From positions 1 to 28,352 of IMG/VR virus record IMGVR_UViG_3300027659_000161: 28,352 nt of DNA; one strand, given 5' to 3'. Under the pieces are notes generated by a model that saw only the letters and a list, made by a program, of their open reading frames with translations, had not been told where the DNA came from and made no database searches. Below are positions 7,576-14,299 of the stretch, in pieces. Numbering within the stretch: position 1 is the first letter of the stretch; the number at the start of each line of letters is the position of its first letter. Made by a program: the position numbers and the translations under genes. The stretch is from a virus.

Positions 7576-7752
7576 ATGACAACAGAAGAAATGAAAGCAA
7601 CCATTCTCCTCTATTCAATAGAGTTGAGAGATGAGTACAATGAGATGGTCGGAGCATTTGGGCATACAGATCCTGCAGCTCAGAGACTACAAACCAAGTA
7701 TGCAACTGTATTAGTATTAATCGAAAAACTAGGATTAGATGAGAACTATTGA
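7576..7752 (+). CDS. Small early protein of unknown function (58 aa)
   Basis: First gene after the early promoter. The ATG at 7576 directly follows AAACTAACCA, the same leader as the starts at 9790 and 12803, which fixes the start. The protein is acidic and helical (IELRDEYNEMVGAFGHTDP, then QRLQTKYATVLVLIEKLGLDENY) with no membrane segment or metal motif. First early genes of phages are often inhibitors of host functions, but nothing in the sequence says which. Its end overlaps the next small gene by 14 bases. Confidence 0.65.
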   Translation: MTTEEMKATILLYSIELRDEYNEMVGAFGHTDPAAQRLQTKYATVLVLIEKLGLDENY

Positions 7753-7819
7753 TTTTATCCAGGGCTTAGCAGCCTTGACACTCTTTTTAGTAGGAATGTA
7801 TATATCCTGTGCACTATGA
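7739..7819 (+). CDS. Mini membrane protein (26 aa)
   Basis: ATG at 7739 lies inside the previous gene, and the stop (7817-7819) overlaps the next ATG as ATGA, so it is tied into the operon on both sides. Apart from its first six residues it is one hydrophobic helix (GLAALTLFLVGMYISCAL). The tight overlaps argue for a translated gene rather than chance. Function unknown; single-helix phage peptides can modify membrane proteins or superinfection. Confidence 0.5.
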   Translation: MRTIDFIQGLAALTLFLVGMYISCAL

Positions 7820-8067
7820 ACTATGAACTAGACTACTTAAAGAAAGGCTACCTTAATGTATGGTGGGGATCTGAAGATGGAGGTATAATTTACACTGCTG
7901 AGTACAGATGCTACTTTGTTGAGGAGGGTGTCTATGAAGCTTTGCTAGTAGATAGCTACCTAACTACCACTAAATATAAATTAACCTATCCCTTGACTAG
8001 CATAGAGCTAGAAGAGACAAGCCTACTTATAGAAGAGTGGGCATATTTTAACCCTGAAAGTATTTAA
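7816..8067 (+). CDS. Early protein of unknown function (83 aa)
   Basis: 83 residues, acidic and rich in aromatic residues and beta strands (YLNVWWGSEDGG, YRCYFVEEGVYEALLVDSYL), ending with a helix (SLLIEEWAYFNPESI). I recognise no family. It starts by ATGA overlap with the 26-residue membrane peptide and is followed 2 bases later by another small gene, so it belongs to the early operon started at 7545. Confidence 0.65.
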   Translation: MNYELDYLKKGYLNVWWGSEDGGIIYTAEYRCYFVEEGVYEALLVDSYLTTTKYKLTYPLTSIELEETSLLIEEWAYFNPESI

Positions 8068-8069
8068 AC

Positions 8070-8240
8070 ATGGAAACTAACGAAAACACATTTACCCCTA
8101 CCACTTTCAGCCTTAAAAGGAAGATGCAATGGTGGAGAGAGCAGAGCTGTGATGGTGACAAAGGTGGAAGCTTTAATTTGGAGCTATACCTAGACTATCT
8201 AAATGAGCAAGACTTTAACGAAATAAAACAAGAGAAATGA
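8070..8240 (+). CDS. Small early protein of unknown function (56 aa)
   Basis: Starts 2 bases after the previous stop and overlaps the next ATG (ATGA at 8237). The core is FSLKRKMQWWREQSCDGDKGG followed by an acidic C-terminal half (ELYLDYLNEQDFNEI). No known motif. The tight spacing on both sides is the main evidence for a real gene. Confidence 0.55.
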   Translation: METNENTFTPTTFSLKRKMQWWREQSCDGDKGGSFNLELYLDYLNEQDFNEIKQEK

Positions 8241-8386
8241 AAAGATACAAAGTAACATACAACTATTTTGAAAGTGGTAAAAAGATGATAGGCACAAGGA
8301 TCTTAGAGGCCTTAGACAAAGAGCACGCTTTACAACTAATGGCTATGTGGCCTAGATTAATACTTAAAGTTGAGACAGTATGTTAA
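8237..8386 (+). CDS. Small early protein of unknown function (49 aa)
   Basis: Coupled to its neighbours by ATGA upstream and a 7-base overlap downstream. A basic N-terminal strand (MKRYKVTYNYFESGKKMIG) is followed by a helix (ILEALDKEHALQLMAMWPRL) and a short strand. The strand-helix pattern with an even length resembles small phage proteins of unknown role. No function can be assigned. Confidence 0.55.
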   Translation: MKRYKVTYNYFESGKKMIGTRILEALDKEHALQLMAMWPRLILKVETVC

Positions 8387-8988
8387 GACAGCAGATTATA
8401 GAACTCTATCCAAATCACAGCAGTAAGTACATAGCAGAGCTTCTAGGGGTAACCATAAGCAAGGTATACAATACTGCATGGGGTGCTAAGGTAAAGAAAT
8501 CAGCTGAGTATATGCTTACTCCTGCAAGTGGCAGGATCATAGAGCCATCTATACCTAATCAGTTTAAGCCAGGGCACACCCCACACAATAAGGGTAAGCA
8601 GATGGATGCAGAAATCTATGAGAAGGTAGCACCTACAATGTTTAAGAAAGGTAATAAGCCTTACAATACTAAGCCTAATGGAACCATTAATGTAAGAGCT
8701 GATAGCTCAGGTAGACTATACCAATATATTAAAATTAAAGATAGCCACTGGGAGCTGATGCAGAGATATGTATGGACTCAGGCAAATGGGGAGATACCTA
8801 CAGGATCTGTAATCATATTTTTAGATGGCAACTATTTGAACTGTGAACTAAGCAACCTAAAAGTAATAAGTAGAAAGGAAAATATGGCTCGTAATACAAT
8901 ACAAAGATTTCCTGCTGAGCTACAGGAGATAATGAAACTAACATGTAAACTAAAACGTAAAACAAATGGCAAACAACAAACTAAGTGA
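8380..8988 (+). CDS. HTH plus degenerate HNH-like DNA-binding protein
   Basis: 202 residues. The N-terminus (KYIAELLGVTISKVYNTAWG) reads as a helix-turn-helix. The middle has two copies of a basic NUMOD-like motif: FKPGHTPHNKGK and FKKGNKPYNTK, of the kind seen in phage HNH endonucleases. The C-terminal part keeps the HNH_3 frame: MQRYVWTQANGEIPTGSVIIFLDGNYLNCELSNLKVISRKENM. In active enzymes the segment before the DG is normally hH.DG with one or two His; here it is IIFLDG, so the metal/base His is absent, while the following N and NL remain. It is therefore probably a DNA-binding protein rather than a nuclease; such IF.DG variants occur in other phages. It overlaps the genes on both sides. 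Confidence 0.7.
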   Translation: MLRQQIIELYPNHSSKYIAELLGVTISKVYNTAWGAKVKKSAEYMLTPASGRIIEPSIPNQFKPGHTPHNKGKQMDAEIYEKVAPTMFKKGNKPYNTKPNGTINVRADSSGRLYQYIKIKDSHWELMQRYVWTQANGEIPTGSVIIFLDGNYLNCELSNLKVISRKENMARNTIQRFPAELQEIMKLTCKLKRKTNGKQQTK

Positions 8989-9208
8989 TCTACGTGATCA
9001 CATCTTTATGGCACTAGAAAGATTATCTGATGAGGACATGAGTAATGAGAAAGTACAGCAGGAAGTAGAAAAGGCTAAAGCAATAGCTCAGCTATCATCT
9101 ACCATCATTGCCAGTGCAAAAGTAGAGATAGACTATATAAATGCAGTAGGATTAATAGATAGTCAAAGTGAGCTGTTCAAATCAGTTAATCCTAAGCTAT
9201 TATCATGA
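8966..9208 (+). CDS. Small helical early protein (80 aa)
   Basis: 80 residues, almost all helical: LRDHIFMALERLSDED, KVQQEVEKAKAIAQLSSTIIASAKVEIDYINAVG. The segment EKAKAI-AQLSSTII-SAKVEIDY is a pattern I associate with small phage proteins next to replication genes in several host groups, but no role is known to me. The start lies 23 bases inside the HNH-like gene and the stop overlaps the next gene (ATGA). Confidence 0.65.
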   Translation: MANNKLSDLRDHIFMALERLSDEDMSNEKVQQEVEKAKAIAQLSSTIIASAKVEIDYINAVGLIDSQSELFKSVNPKLLS

Positions 9209-9567
9209 CTAGACTAGAAGAGGTGCAGTATATCATAGAAAAATATGAGCTGAAACAAAAGAGTAGATATATGCACATGCTATATAGAAGATATTACCTA
9301 TATAAAGTACTTAAGAGGGATGGCATGACACTATCACAAATTGGTAGGCTGTTTAACCAAACACACGCAACAGTGATAAATGGGATAGCAAAGCATGACA
9401 CTTACTCAAAGTATAAAGATAGTGCCTATATGTTGCACACTAGAGATTTAAGAGAGAAGTTTGTGCTACCACAATACTATAAGCCATTAAAGCAGAGGGT
9501 GTTAGAATGCACTAACCTGGAGAAATTAGAAAAATTAAAAGAGCAGATCAGATGCAACTATTACTAA
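9205..9567 (+). CDS. DnaA domain IV-like DNA-binding protein
   Basis: 120 residues. After an N-terminal helix, residues about 40-66 (GMTLSQIGRLFNQTHATVINGIAKH) match the core of the bacterial DnaA C-terminal domain: a G.SL.EIGR.F helix, then a turn, then H.TV..(A/G)I with His-Ala-Thr-Val replacing the usual His-Thr-Thr-Val that contacts the DnaA box. There is no AAA+ ATPase part, so it would bind DNA without ATP control. The gene is directly followed by five copies of the iteron GCGTCAT and then by the primase-helicase gene, so it may recognise the phage origin or repress the next operon. Family match is good; binding site is inference. Confidence 0.7.
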   Translation: MTRLEEVQYIIEKYELKQKSRYMHMLYRRYYLYKVLKRDGMTLSQIGRLFNQTHATVINGIAKHDTYSKYKDSAYMLHTRDLREKFVLPQYYKPLKQRVLECTNLEKLEKLKEQIRCNYY

Positions 9568-9570
9568 TCC

Positions 9571-9739
9571 ATGACGCTATGCCACATTCTCTTATTAGCG
9601 GTCGCTGTAACTTTTTTCATTTTTCAAATAATTTTTTTTATTTTATTTTGCGTCATTTGCGTCATAAAGCTCTAATAGTCAATAGCAGTATACTTATTAG
9701 CTATGACAAGGGTAATAAATTTGCGTCATTTTGCGTCAT
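9571..9739. repeat. Iterons TTTGCGTCAT (four direct, one inverted core), candidate origin or operator
   Basis: TTTGCGTCAT at 9647, 9656, 9720 and 9730, arranged as two tandem pairs with 9- and 10-base steps, about 70 bases apart. The inverted core ATGACGC is at 9571. Between the pairs is an imperfect inverted repeat (AGCTCTAATAG with CTTATTAGCT) and before them a T-rich stretch. No convincing gene fills 9568-9789. Helically phased repeats beside replication genes fit an origin or a binding array for the DnaA-like protein; part of the array abuts the next promoter. Confidence 0.7.
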
Positions 9740-9743
9740 AGTG

Positions 9744-9772
9744 TTGTCATATAGAATTAATCATTATATTTA
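9744..9772 (+). promoter_or_regulatory. Early promoter for the primase-helicase operon
   Basis: TTG (9744-9746), 18 bases, then TATATTTA (9765-9772), one base from the TAnnTTTG consensus. The second iteron pair ends 5 bases upstream of the TTG, so a protein bound there could control it. The transcript would carry AAACTAACCA (9779-9788) just before the ATG at 9790. Confidence 0.65.
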
Positions 9773-9789
9773 CAGCCAAAACTAACCAC

Positions 9790-12114
9790 ATGAAGATATC
9801 TGTATTCAAGTCCTTATTTAATTCTAAAGAAACTCCTTATACTCAAGAGGTAGTAGATGTTTATGATAGGATAAAGAAAGGCTACCCTGAGCTTATTGAT
9901 AAGATCACTGCTCTTAGAGCTATGGAGGATGATGATCCTGCTTACAGCAGCCTTAAAAACAGCCTTAGAGCTATCATGTTTAATGGTACGTTTAATGAAC
10001 GAAATGATAATGGCCTTATTGAGCACTCAGGGCTTTGTATCTTAGACTTTGATGATTATCCTAGCAGTAAGGTAATGAAAGCTGAGAAGGCTAGACTAAT
10101 GGAATGCCCTAATGTCTTTATGATATTTGTATCACCATCAGGCAAAGGATTAAAGTGCGTGATTAAGATACCACCATCTGATAAATTTACACATAAGAGA
10201 AGATTTAAGGCCTTTGAAGAGTACATAGATAGTGATTACTTTGATACTTCTAGCTGCAATGTTAGCAGGGTGTGCTTTGAGTCTTATGATCCTACAGCCT
10301 ATATCAATTTAGATGCTGAGGTGTTTAATCTTATTGAGGAGGAGAAAGGGCATAGCTCTTTTGATAAGGTGCCAGTGCTACCAATGACTAATGAAAGTAA
10401 TATCATTGAAAACATAATGAAGTTTAATCATGGTGATTTATCTAATGGTAGAAATAATTGGGTGTTTAAGGTAGCTAGCTGTTTTTGTGAGTATGGTATC
10501 AGTGAAAATACTGCTAAGCTTTACCTTCATCAATATAGTGATAAAGGCTTTTCTCAAATAGAAATTAATACCTGTGTAGGATCTGCTTACAAAAGAAGTG
10601 ATAGAGGCACTAAGTACTTTGAGGATAAAGAAACCATCATAAAGGTAAAGTCAAAATTAAAAGAGGGCATATCCCCTAGTGATATCTCTAAGCAATTAGA
10701 TATTAAGCCTGATGTGGTAGAGGATGTAAAAAAAGATGTGGCTAATAGTGAGGATGTATTTTGGGCTATCAGTGATAAGAAAGCTGTTAGTGTAGATCCT
10801 ATGAAGTATAGAGATTTTCTTTACAAGTATGGCTTTAATAAGTATTATCCTGAGAGGTCGGAAAAACCGACATTTGTAAGGGTGATAGAAAATAAAGTTA
10901 ATCTATCCTCAGTAGACCAGGTTAAAGATTTTGTCTTAGCTTATCTAATGAAGCAGAAGCAGGTGGATGTATGGAACTACTGTAGTAAGTCACCTTACCT
11001 CTTTACAGATGGTCACTTATCTATGCTAGAGCCTATTGGCTTAATGATGCTGCAGGATACAAAAGATGTGAGCTTTATACCTTATCGTAATGGAGTGGTA
11101 AAGATTACAAAAGATAAGATAGATATTGTGCCCTACATTGATATAGATGGCTACATTTGGGATAGACAAATTATAGATAGAGATTACAAACCTACTAAGA
11201 CTATTCAAAATGATTTTAAGAGCTTTGTAAGCAAAGTATCTGCTGATGATGAGCAGAGGGTAAATGCTTTAGAGACTACTCTAGGATATCTACTTCATAC
11301 CTACAAAGATAAAACAGATCAGAAAGCAATTATTTTTAATGATCAGGAGATCGATGATAATCCTAATGGGGGAAGTGGTAAGAGCTTAGTACTAACTGCC
11401 ATAGGTAAGATTAGAAATATAGTTAAAATAGATGGTAAAGCATTCAACCCTCAAAAGAGTGACTTTGTATATCAGAGGGTAAATTTAGATAGTCAGATCC
11501 TGGCCTTTGATGATGTAAAAAAGAACTTTGACTTTGAGCAGTTATTCTCACTTATCTCAGAAGGGATTACGGTTAATAGAAAAAACAAAGATGAGATCTT
11601 TATTCCATTTGAACGATCACCTAAGATTGTGATCACTACCAACTATGTGATAAGTGGTGCAGGTGGTAGCCATGATAGGAGAAGGCACGAAATAGAGTTC
11701 AATCAGTACTTCAATGCTCAGCGTAATCCCTTAGATGAGTACGGTAGGTTATTATTTGACAGCTGGACTGTAGTTGATTGGTTAATCTTTGATAACTATA
11801 TGATCAGTAACCTGCAGAAATTCTTATCAATGGGATTAGTTAAAGCTGTAGCTATTAATGCTAATGACAAAAGGTTTATCTCTTCTACTAACAAAGAGTT
11901 CTATGATTATGCTATCGAGGGTAACATTACAATGGACACACTGCACTACAATAACGTATCTATTCAGGACTTTCAAACATATACAGGTGGGTGGCATGAT
12001 CTTAATGCTCAAAGGTATCTAAAGATGGTTAATGAGTATTGTAAGTTTAAGGGATATCACTTTGATAAGGGGAGAAGTGCAGTAGGTAGATGGTTTAAAA
12101 TTAGTAAGTTATGA
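9790..12114 (+). CDS. Replicative primase-helicase (VirE-N/BT4734-like plus SF3-type ATPase)
   Basis: 774 residues. The N-terminal third has the BT4734/VirE-N primase-like signature: CILDFDDYP at about 83-91 with acidic metal ligands, and FMIFVSPSGKGLKCVIKIP at about 112-130. A helical middle part follows (NGRNNWVFKVASCFCEYG, like PriCT domains). The C-terminal ATPase has Walker A GGSGKS (527-532), Walker B ILAFDDV near 573, a sensor-1 ITTNY near 615 and an Arg-rich DRRRHEIEF segment, as in superfamily 3 helicases of phages and plasmids. It should unwind and prime phage DNA; no DNA polymerase is encoded, so the host enzyme would extend. First gene of its operon, with iterons upstream. Confidence 0.88.
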   Translation: MKISVFKSLFNSKETPYTQEVVDVYDRIKKGYPELIDKITALRAMEDDDPAYSSLKNSLRAIMFNGTFNERNDNGLIEHSGLCILDFDDYPSSKVMKAEKARLMECPNVFMIFVSPSGKGLKCVIKIPPSDKFTHKRRFKAFEEYIDSDYFDTSSCNVSRVCFESYDPTAYINLDAEVFNLIEEEKGHSSFDKVPVLPMTNESNIIENIMKFNHGDLSNGRNNWVFKVASCFCEYGISENTAKLYLHQYSDKGFSQIEINTCVGSAYKRSDRGTKYFEDKETIIKVKSKLKEGISPSDISKQLDIKPDVVEDVKKDVANSEDVFWAISDKKAVSVDPMKYRDFLYKYGFNKYYPERSEKPTFVRVIENKVNLSSVDQVKDFVLAYLMKQKQVDVWNYCSKSPYLFTDGHLSMLEPIGLMMLQDTKDVSFIPYRNGVVKITKDKIDIVPYIDIDGYIWDRQIIDRDYKPTKTIQNDFKSFVSKVSADDEQRVNALETTLGYLLHTYKDKTDQKAIIFNDQEIDDNPNGGSGKSLVLTAIGKIRNIVKIDGKAFNPQKSDFVYQRVNLDSQILAFDDVKKNFDFEQLFSLISEGITVNRKNKDEIFIPFERSPKIVITTNYVISGAGGSHDRRRHEIEFNQYFNAQRNPLDEYGRLLFDSWTVVDWLIFDNYMISNLQKFLSMGLVKAVAINANDKRFISSTNKEFYDYAIEGNITMDTLHYNNVSIQDFQTYTGGWHDLNAQRYLKMVNEYCKFKGYHFDKGRSAVGRWFKISKL

Positions 12115-12245
12115 CTATAGAAGAGAAAAGGAAAAAAGATAAGATAAATAGAGAAAAATACAAAGACCAAAGAAAGTTGGCAGCGTGGATTAAATTTAAA
12201 AAACAATGGGAAAATGAACAAACAAAACAAACAGAGACTACATGA
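12111..12245 (+). CDS. Small basic protein (44 aa)
   Basis: ATGA overlap with the primase-helicase stop. Very basic, Lys-rich helix (MTIEEKRKKDKINREKYKDQ) with two Trp later on (AAWIKFKKQWENE), ending in a Thr/Gln tail that overlaps the nuclease gene by 32 bases. No family recognised. The strong charge suggests nucleic acid contact. It may also serve to couple translation to the nuclease gene. Confidence 0.45.
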   Translation: MTIEEKRKKDKINREKYKDQRKLAAWIKFKKQWENEQTKQTETT

Positions 12246-12675
12246 GCTCGAAGAGAAGTACATGAGCTACAGGTACCCATCAGCACCAGGGCATATTATC
12301 CCCTTCACTAAGTACTCAGATGCTACAGCTAATGGCTTGACTAGATGTATTACTGACTTCCTAAACTACTCACAGCATCAAGCTGAAAGAATTAATACAA
12401 TGGGAGTATTCAGGCAGAGCTATAGAACTGATGGCACTAAGACTGCAGGGCAGTGGACCAAGGGCACAGGTACTCCAGGATCTGCAGATATCTCTGCTAC
12501 TATTTATGGTAGATCTGTAAAGATAGAAGTAAAGATAGGTAAGGATAAGCAGTCAGTGGTGCAAAAGCAATATCAGTTAATGATAGAAGCTGCAGGAGGT
12601 ATCTATATTATCAGTAAAACCTTTGATGATTTTGTTGAGTGGTATGATGAATTTAGCCAAAACTACCAAAATTAA
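12214..12675 (+). CDS. VRR-NUC-like PD-(D/E)XK nuclease
   Basis: 153 residues. After a charged N-terminal helix, the core reads GTGTPGSADISATI, then KIEVKIGKDKQSVVQKQYQ and AGGIYIISKTFDDFVEWYDE. The Asp in GSAD, the EVK and the downstream Q.QYQLMIEAAGG correspond to the G.PD, E.K and Q motifs of VRR-NUC nucleases, which in phages often act as branched-DNA or Holliday junction nucleases. The usual Pro-Asp is changed to Ala-Asp, but the metal-binding Asp, Glu and Lys are kept. It follows the primase-helicase in one operon, fitting processing of replication intermediates. Start could also be the Met at residue 17. Confidence 0.75.
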   Translation: MNKQNKQRLHELEEKYMSYRYPSAPGHIIPFTKYSDATANGLTRCITDFLNYSQHQAERINTMGVFRQSYRTDGTKTAGQWTKGTGTPGSADISATIYGRSVKIEVKIGKDKQSVVQKQYQLMIEAAGGIYIISKTFDDFVEWYDEFSQNYQN

Positions 12676-12772
12676 CCACCTTTGGCGAAGTATAAATGTG
12701 CATTAAGTATGAAAATTAAGTACTAATTACGATAATTAACTAAAAATAATGTTAAAATAGAATAATAATTAC

Positions 12773-12780
12773 TATATTTG
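12773..12780 (+). promoter_or_regulatory. Early promoter for the recombination operon
   Basis: TATATTTG at 12773-12780 matches the Bacteroidetes -7 element exactly. The leader that follows ends in AAACTAACCA (12793-12802), joined to the ATG at 12803. No clear TTG is visible at the usual distance. The 127-base gap also holds two copies of TTAAGTA (near 12693 and 12716). Confidence 0.75.
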
Positions 12781-12802
12781 TAAACAATTAATAAACTAAC
12801 CA

Positions 12803-13357
12803 ATGGAACCAAAAACAACAACTAAGGCTGTAAAGCCTCAGGAGGTTGAGCAGCAGCCTGCTCCCTTCTATGTTCGCCTTCACAAGGCAAAGCAACTAAT
12901 CGGTAAAGTACATAAGAATGCTACTAACCCACACTTTAAGAAGTCTTATGCTGATATCAATAGTATCCTAGAGACTGTTGAGCCTATCTTATTACAGCAT
13001 GATCTGTTATTACTACAGCCTATAGATGGTGGTAGTGTATGCACTCAGATAGTATGCATCTACACTGGCTTTAGTATCTCTAGCTGTATGGCTTTAGATT
13101 TATCCCTAGATGCACAAAAGCAGGGCTCACAGATTAGCTACTTTAGAAGATACACTATTCAGAGCCTCCTAACTTTGCAAGCCACAGATGATGATGGGCA
13201 CATAGCTACAACTGCGAAGCCTAAGATAGATGCAAAAAGATTTGCTGAGGCTGTTAAGGCTATAGCTGATGGGAAATTCACTGTAGATAAGTTAAAGGAT
13301 AGCTTTGATCTTACAGATGTGCAGATTAATTCACTGTTGCTAATACCTATGATATGA
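12803..13357 (+). CDS. ERF-family single-strand annealing protein
   Basis: 184 residues. ERF signature: NPHFKKSYADINSILETVEP near 42-61, then a beta region, then QGSQISYFRRYTIQSLLTLQ near 113-132 and ATDDDGH after it. ERF proteins anneal complementary single strands during phage recombination and concatemer formation. The gene next to it encodes a lambda-type exonuclease, making a complete recombination pair. The C-terminus (KRFAEAVKAIADGKFTVDKL) is a small helical domain often found at the end of such annealing proteins. Start is fixed by the AAACTAACCA leader; it overlaps the exonuclease by 4 bases (ATGA). Confidence 0.9.
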   Translation: MEPKTTTKAVKPQEVEQQPAPFYVRLHKAKQLIGKVHKNATNPHFKKSYADINSILETVEPILLQHDLLLLQPIDGGSVCTQIVCIYTGFSISSCMALDLSLDAQKQGSQISYFRRYTIQSLLTLQATDDDGHIATTAKPKIDAKRFAEAVKAIADGKFTVDKLKDSFDLTDVQINSLLLIPMI

Positions 13358-14025
13358 AAATTAGATGCAGTGCTATAGGAAAGATAATGACCTCTTCTAA
13401 GACTAAAGGGGAGGTACTATCACAAACAACTAAGACGTATATTCAGGGCTTAGCCCTGGCACACGTTTATGGTATACGTAAAGAGTTTACTAGTAAGTAT
13501 ACTGATAAGGGTAATGAGTGTGAGGATATGTGCCTTAGCTTTGTAATGGAGCAGATAGACAAGGGCTTTATATTTAAGAACGAAGAGCACTTCACTAATG
13601 AGTGGCTAACAGGTACTCCTGATGTGGTCACTGATCAGGTGCTAGTGGATGTAAAGAACTCATGGAGTGGCAGCACGTTCCCATGGTTTGATACTGAGTG
13701 CCCTAACAAAGAGTACTACTATCAGCTCCAAGGGTATATGTTTTTATGTGATAAGCAGGAAGCACTGTTATGCTACTGCCTAACCAATACACCCCATGCT
13801 ATTGTAGAGCAGGAGGTAAAGAGTGCACACTATAAGTTAGGGCTAATGGAGGAGAGTTTAGATCTTAGAGACCAGGTGCATAAACAGCACAGCTTTAACC
13901 ATATCCCTGATGCTAAAAGAGTAAAGACCTTTGTAATACAAAGAGATGATGAGGTGATAGAGCAGATCAAGGTGAGGGTAGAACAATGTAGAGAATATTT
14001 TAACGAACTAATAACACAACTATGA
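13354..14025 (+). CDS. YqaJ/lambda-type 5'-3' exonuclease
   Basis: 223 residues with the PD-(D/E)XK exonuclease core: RCSAIGKIMTS at the start, KGNECED (Glu55), LTGTPDVV (Asp90), VDVKNSW (Asp99, Lys101) and YYYQLQGYM (Gln of the QxxxY motif). All catalytic residues are present. Enzymes of this family resect double-stranded ends to make the single strands used by the annealing protein, here ERF encoded just upstream with an ATGA overlap. Length is normal for the family. The gene ends with another ATGA overlap. Confidence 0.88.
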   Translation: MKIRCSAIGKIMTSSKTKGEVLSQTTKTYIQGLALAHVYGIRKEFTSKYTDKGNECEDMCLSFVMEQIDKGFIFKNEEHFTNEWLTGTPDVVTDQVLVDVKNSWSGSTFPWFDTECPNKEYYYQLQGYMFLCDKQEALLCYCLTNTPHAIVEQEVKSAHYKLGLMEESLDLRDQVHKQHSFNHIPDAKRVKTFVIQRDDEVIEQIKVRVEQCREYFNELITQL

Positions 14026-14201
14026 GATCAAGAGAAGAGTTTTACGAAGATGCACTAATTTGTGCTATGCAAGGCCTTATCAGTAAGGTTATAGAGTACT
14101 CACCTAAAAGGGTAGCAGTGCTAGCAAAAGAATACGCAGAAGAGCTTACACTTAAAGTATACGGTGAAGAGCTGCCTATCATCAAGGAGAGGAGGCTATG
14201 A
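14022..14201 (+). CDS. Small helical protein of unknown function (59 aa)
   Basis: ATGA overlap at both ends within the recombination operon. Helical and charged: REEFYEDALICAMQGLIS, KRVAVLAKEYAEELTLKVYG. No motif recognised. The amphipathic first helix could mediate contact with a neighbour gene product, but that is speculation. Confidence 0.55.
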   Translation: MRSREEFYEDALICAMQGLISKVIEYSPKRVAVLAKEYAEELTLKVYGEELPIIKERRL

Positions 14202-14293
14202 TCATCCTACTAACAATATTACTTACCCCTGCAGTAGTGTGGGGGTGGTGGTGCACAATCGCTTATTTATTAACAATTTTTAACAATGATTAA
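14198..14293 (+). CDS. Mini membrane protein (31 aa)
   Basis: Starts by ATGA overlap with the previous stop. It is almost entirely hydrophobic (MIILLTILLTPAVVWGWWCT, then IAYLLTIF) and ends NND. Its 3' end is formed by the TTAACAAT tandem repeats, whose third copy holds the next start codon. Overlap favours a translated gene; function unknown. Confidence 0.45.
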   Translation: MIILLTILLTPAVVWGWWCTIAYLLTIFNND

Positions 14294-14299
14294 CAATGG
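14270..14299. repeat. Three tandem 10-base repeats TTAACAATNN over the start of the SSB-tail gene
   Basis: TTAACAAT occurs at 14270, 14280 and 14290 with exact 10-base spacing; the last copy contains the ATG at 14296. One helical turn between copies puts them on the same face of DNA, as in operators; as RNA they are A-rich, unpaired and could bind a protein that controls translation. Confidence 0.7.

Noticed and set aside
9552-9785. An open frame of 77 codons across the iteron region
   Set aside because: It is formed by the repeats and T-rich sequence, has no protein-like composition, and would cover the promoter for 9790.
7242-9789. Canonical DnaA boxes (TTATCCACA)
   Set aside because: None was seen near the candidate origins; only the phage-specific repeats are present.
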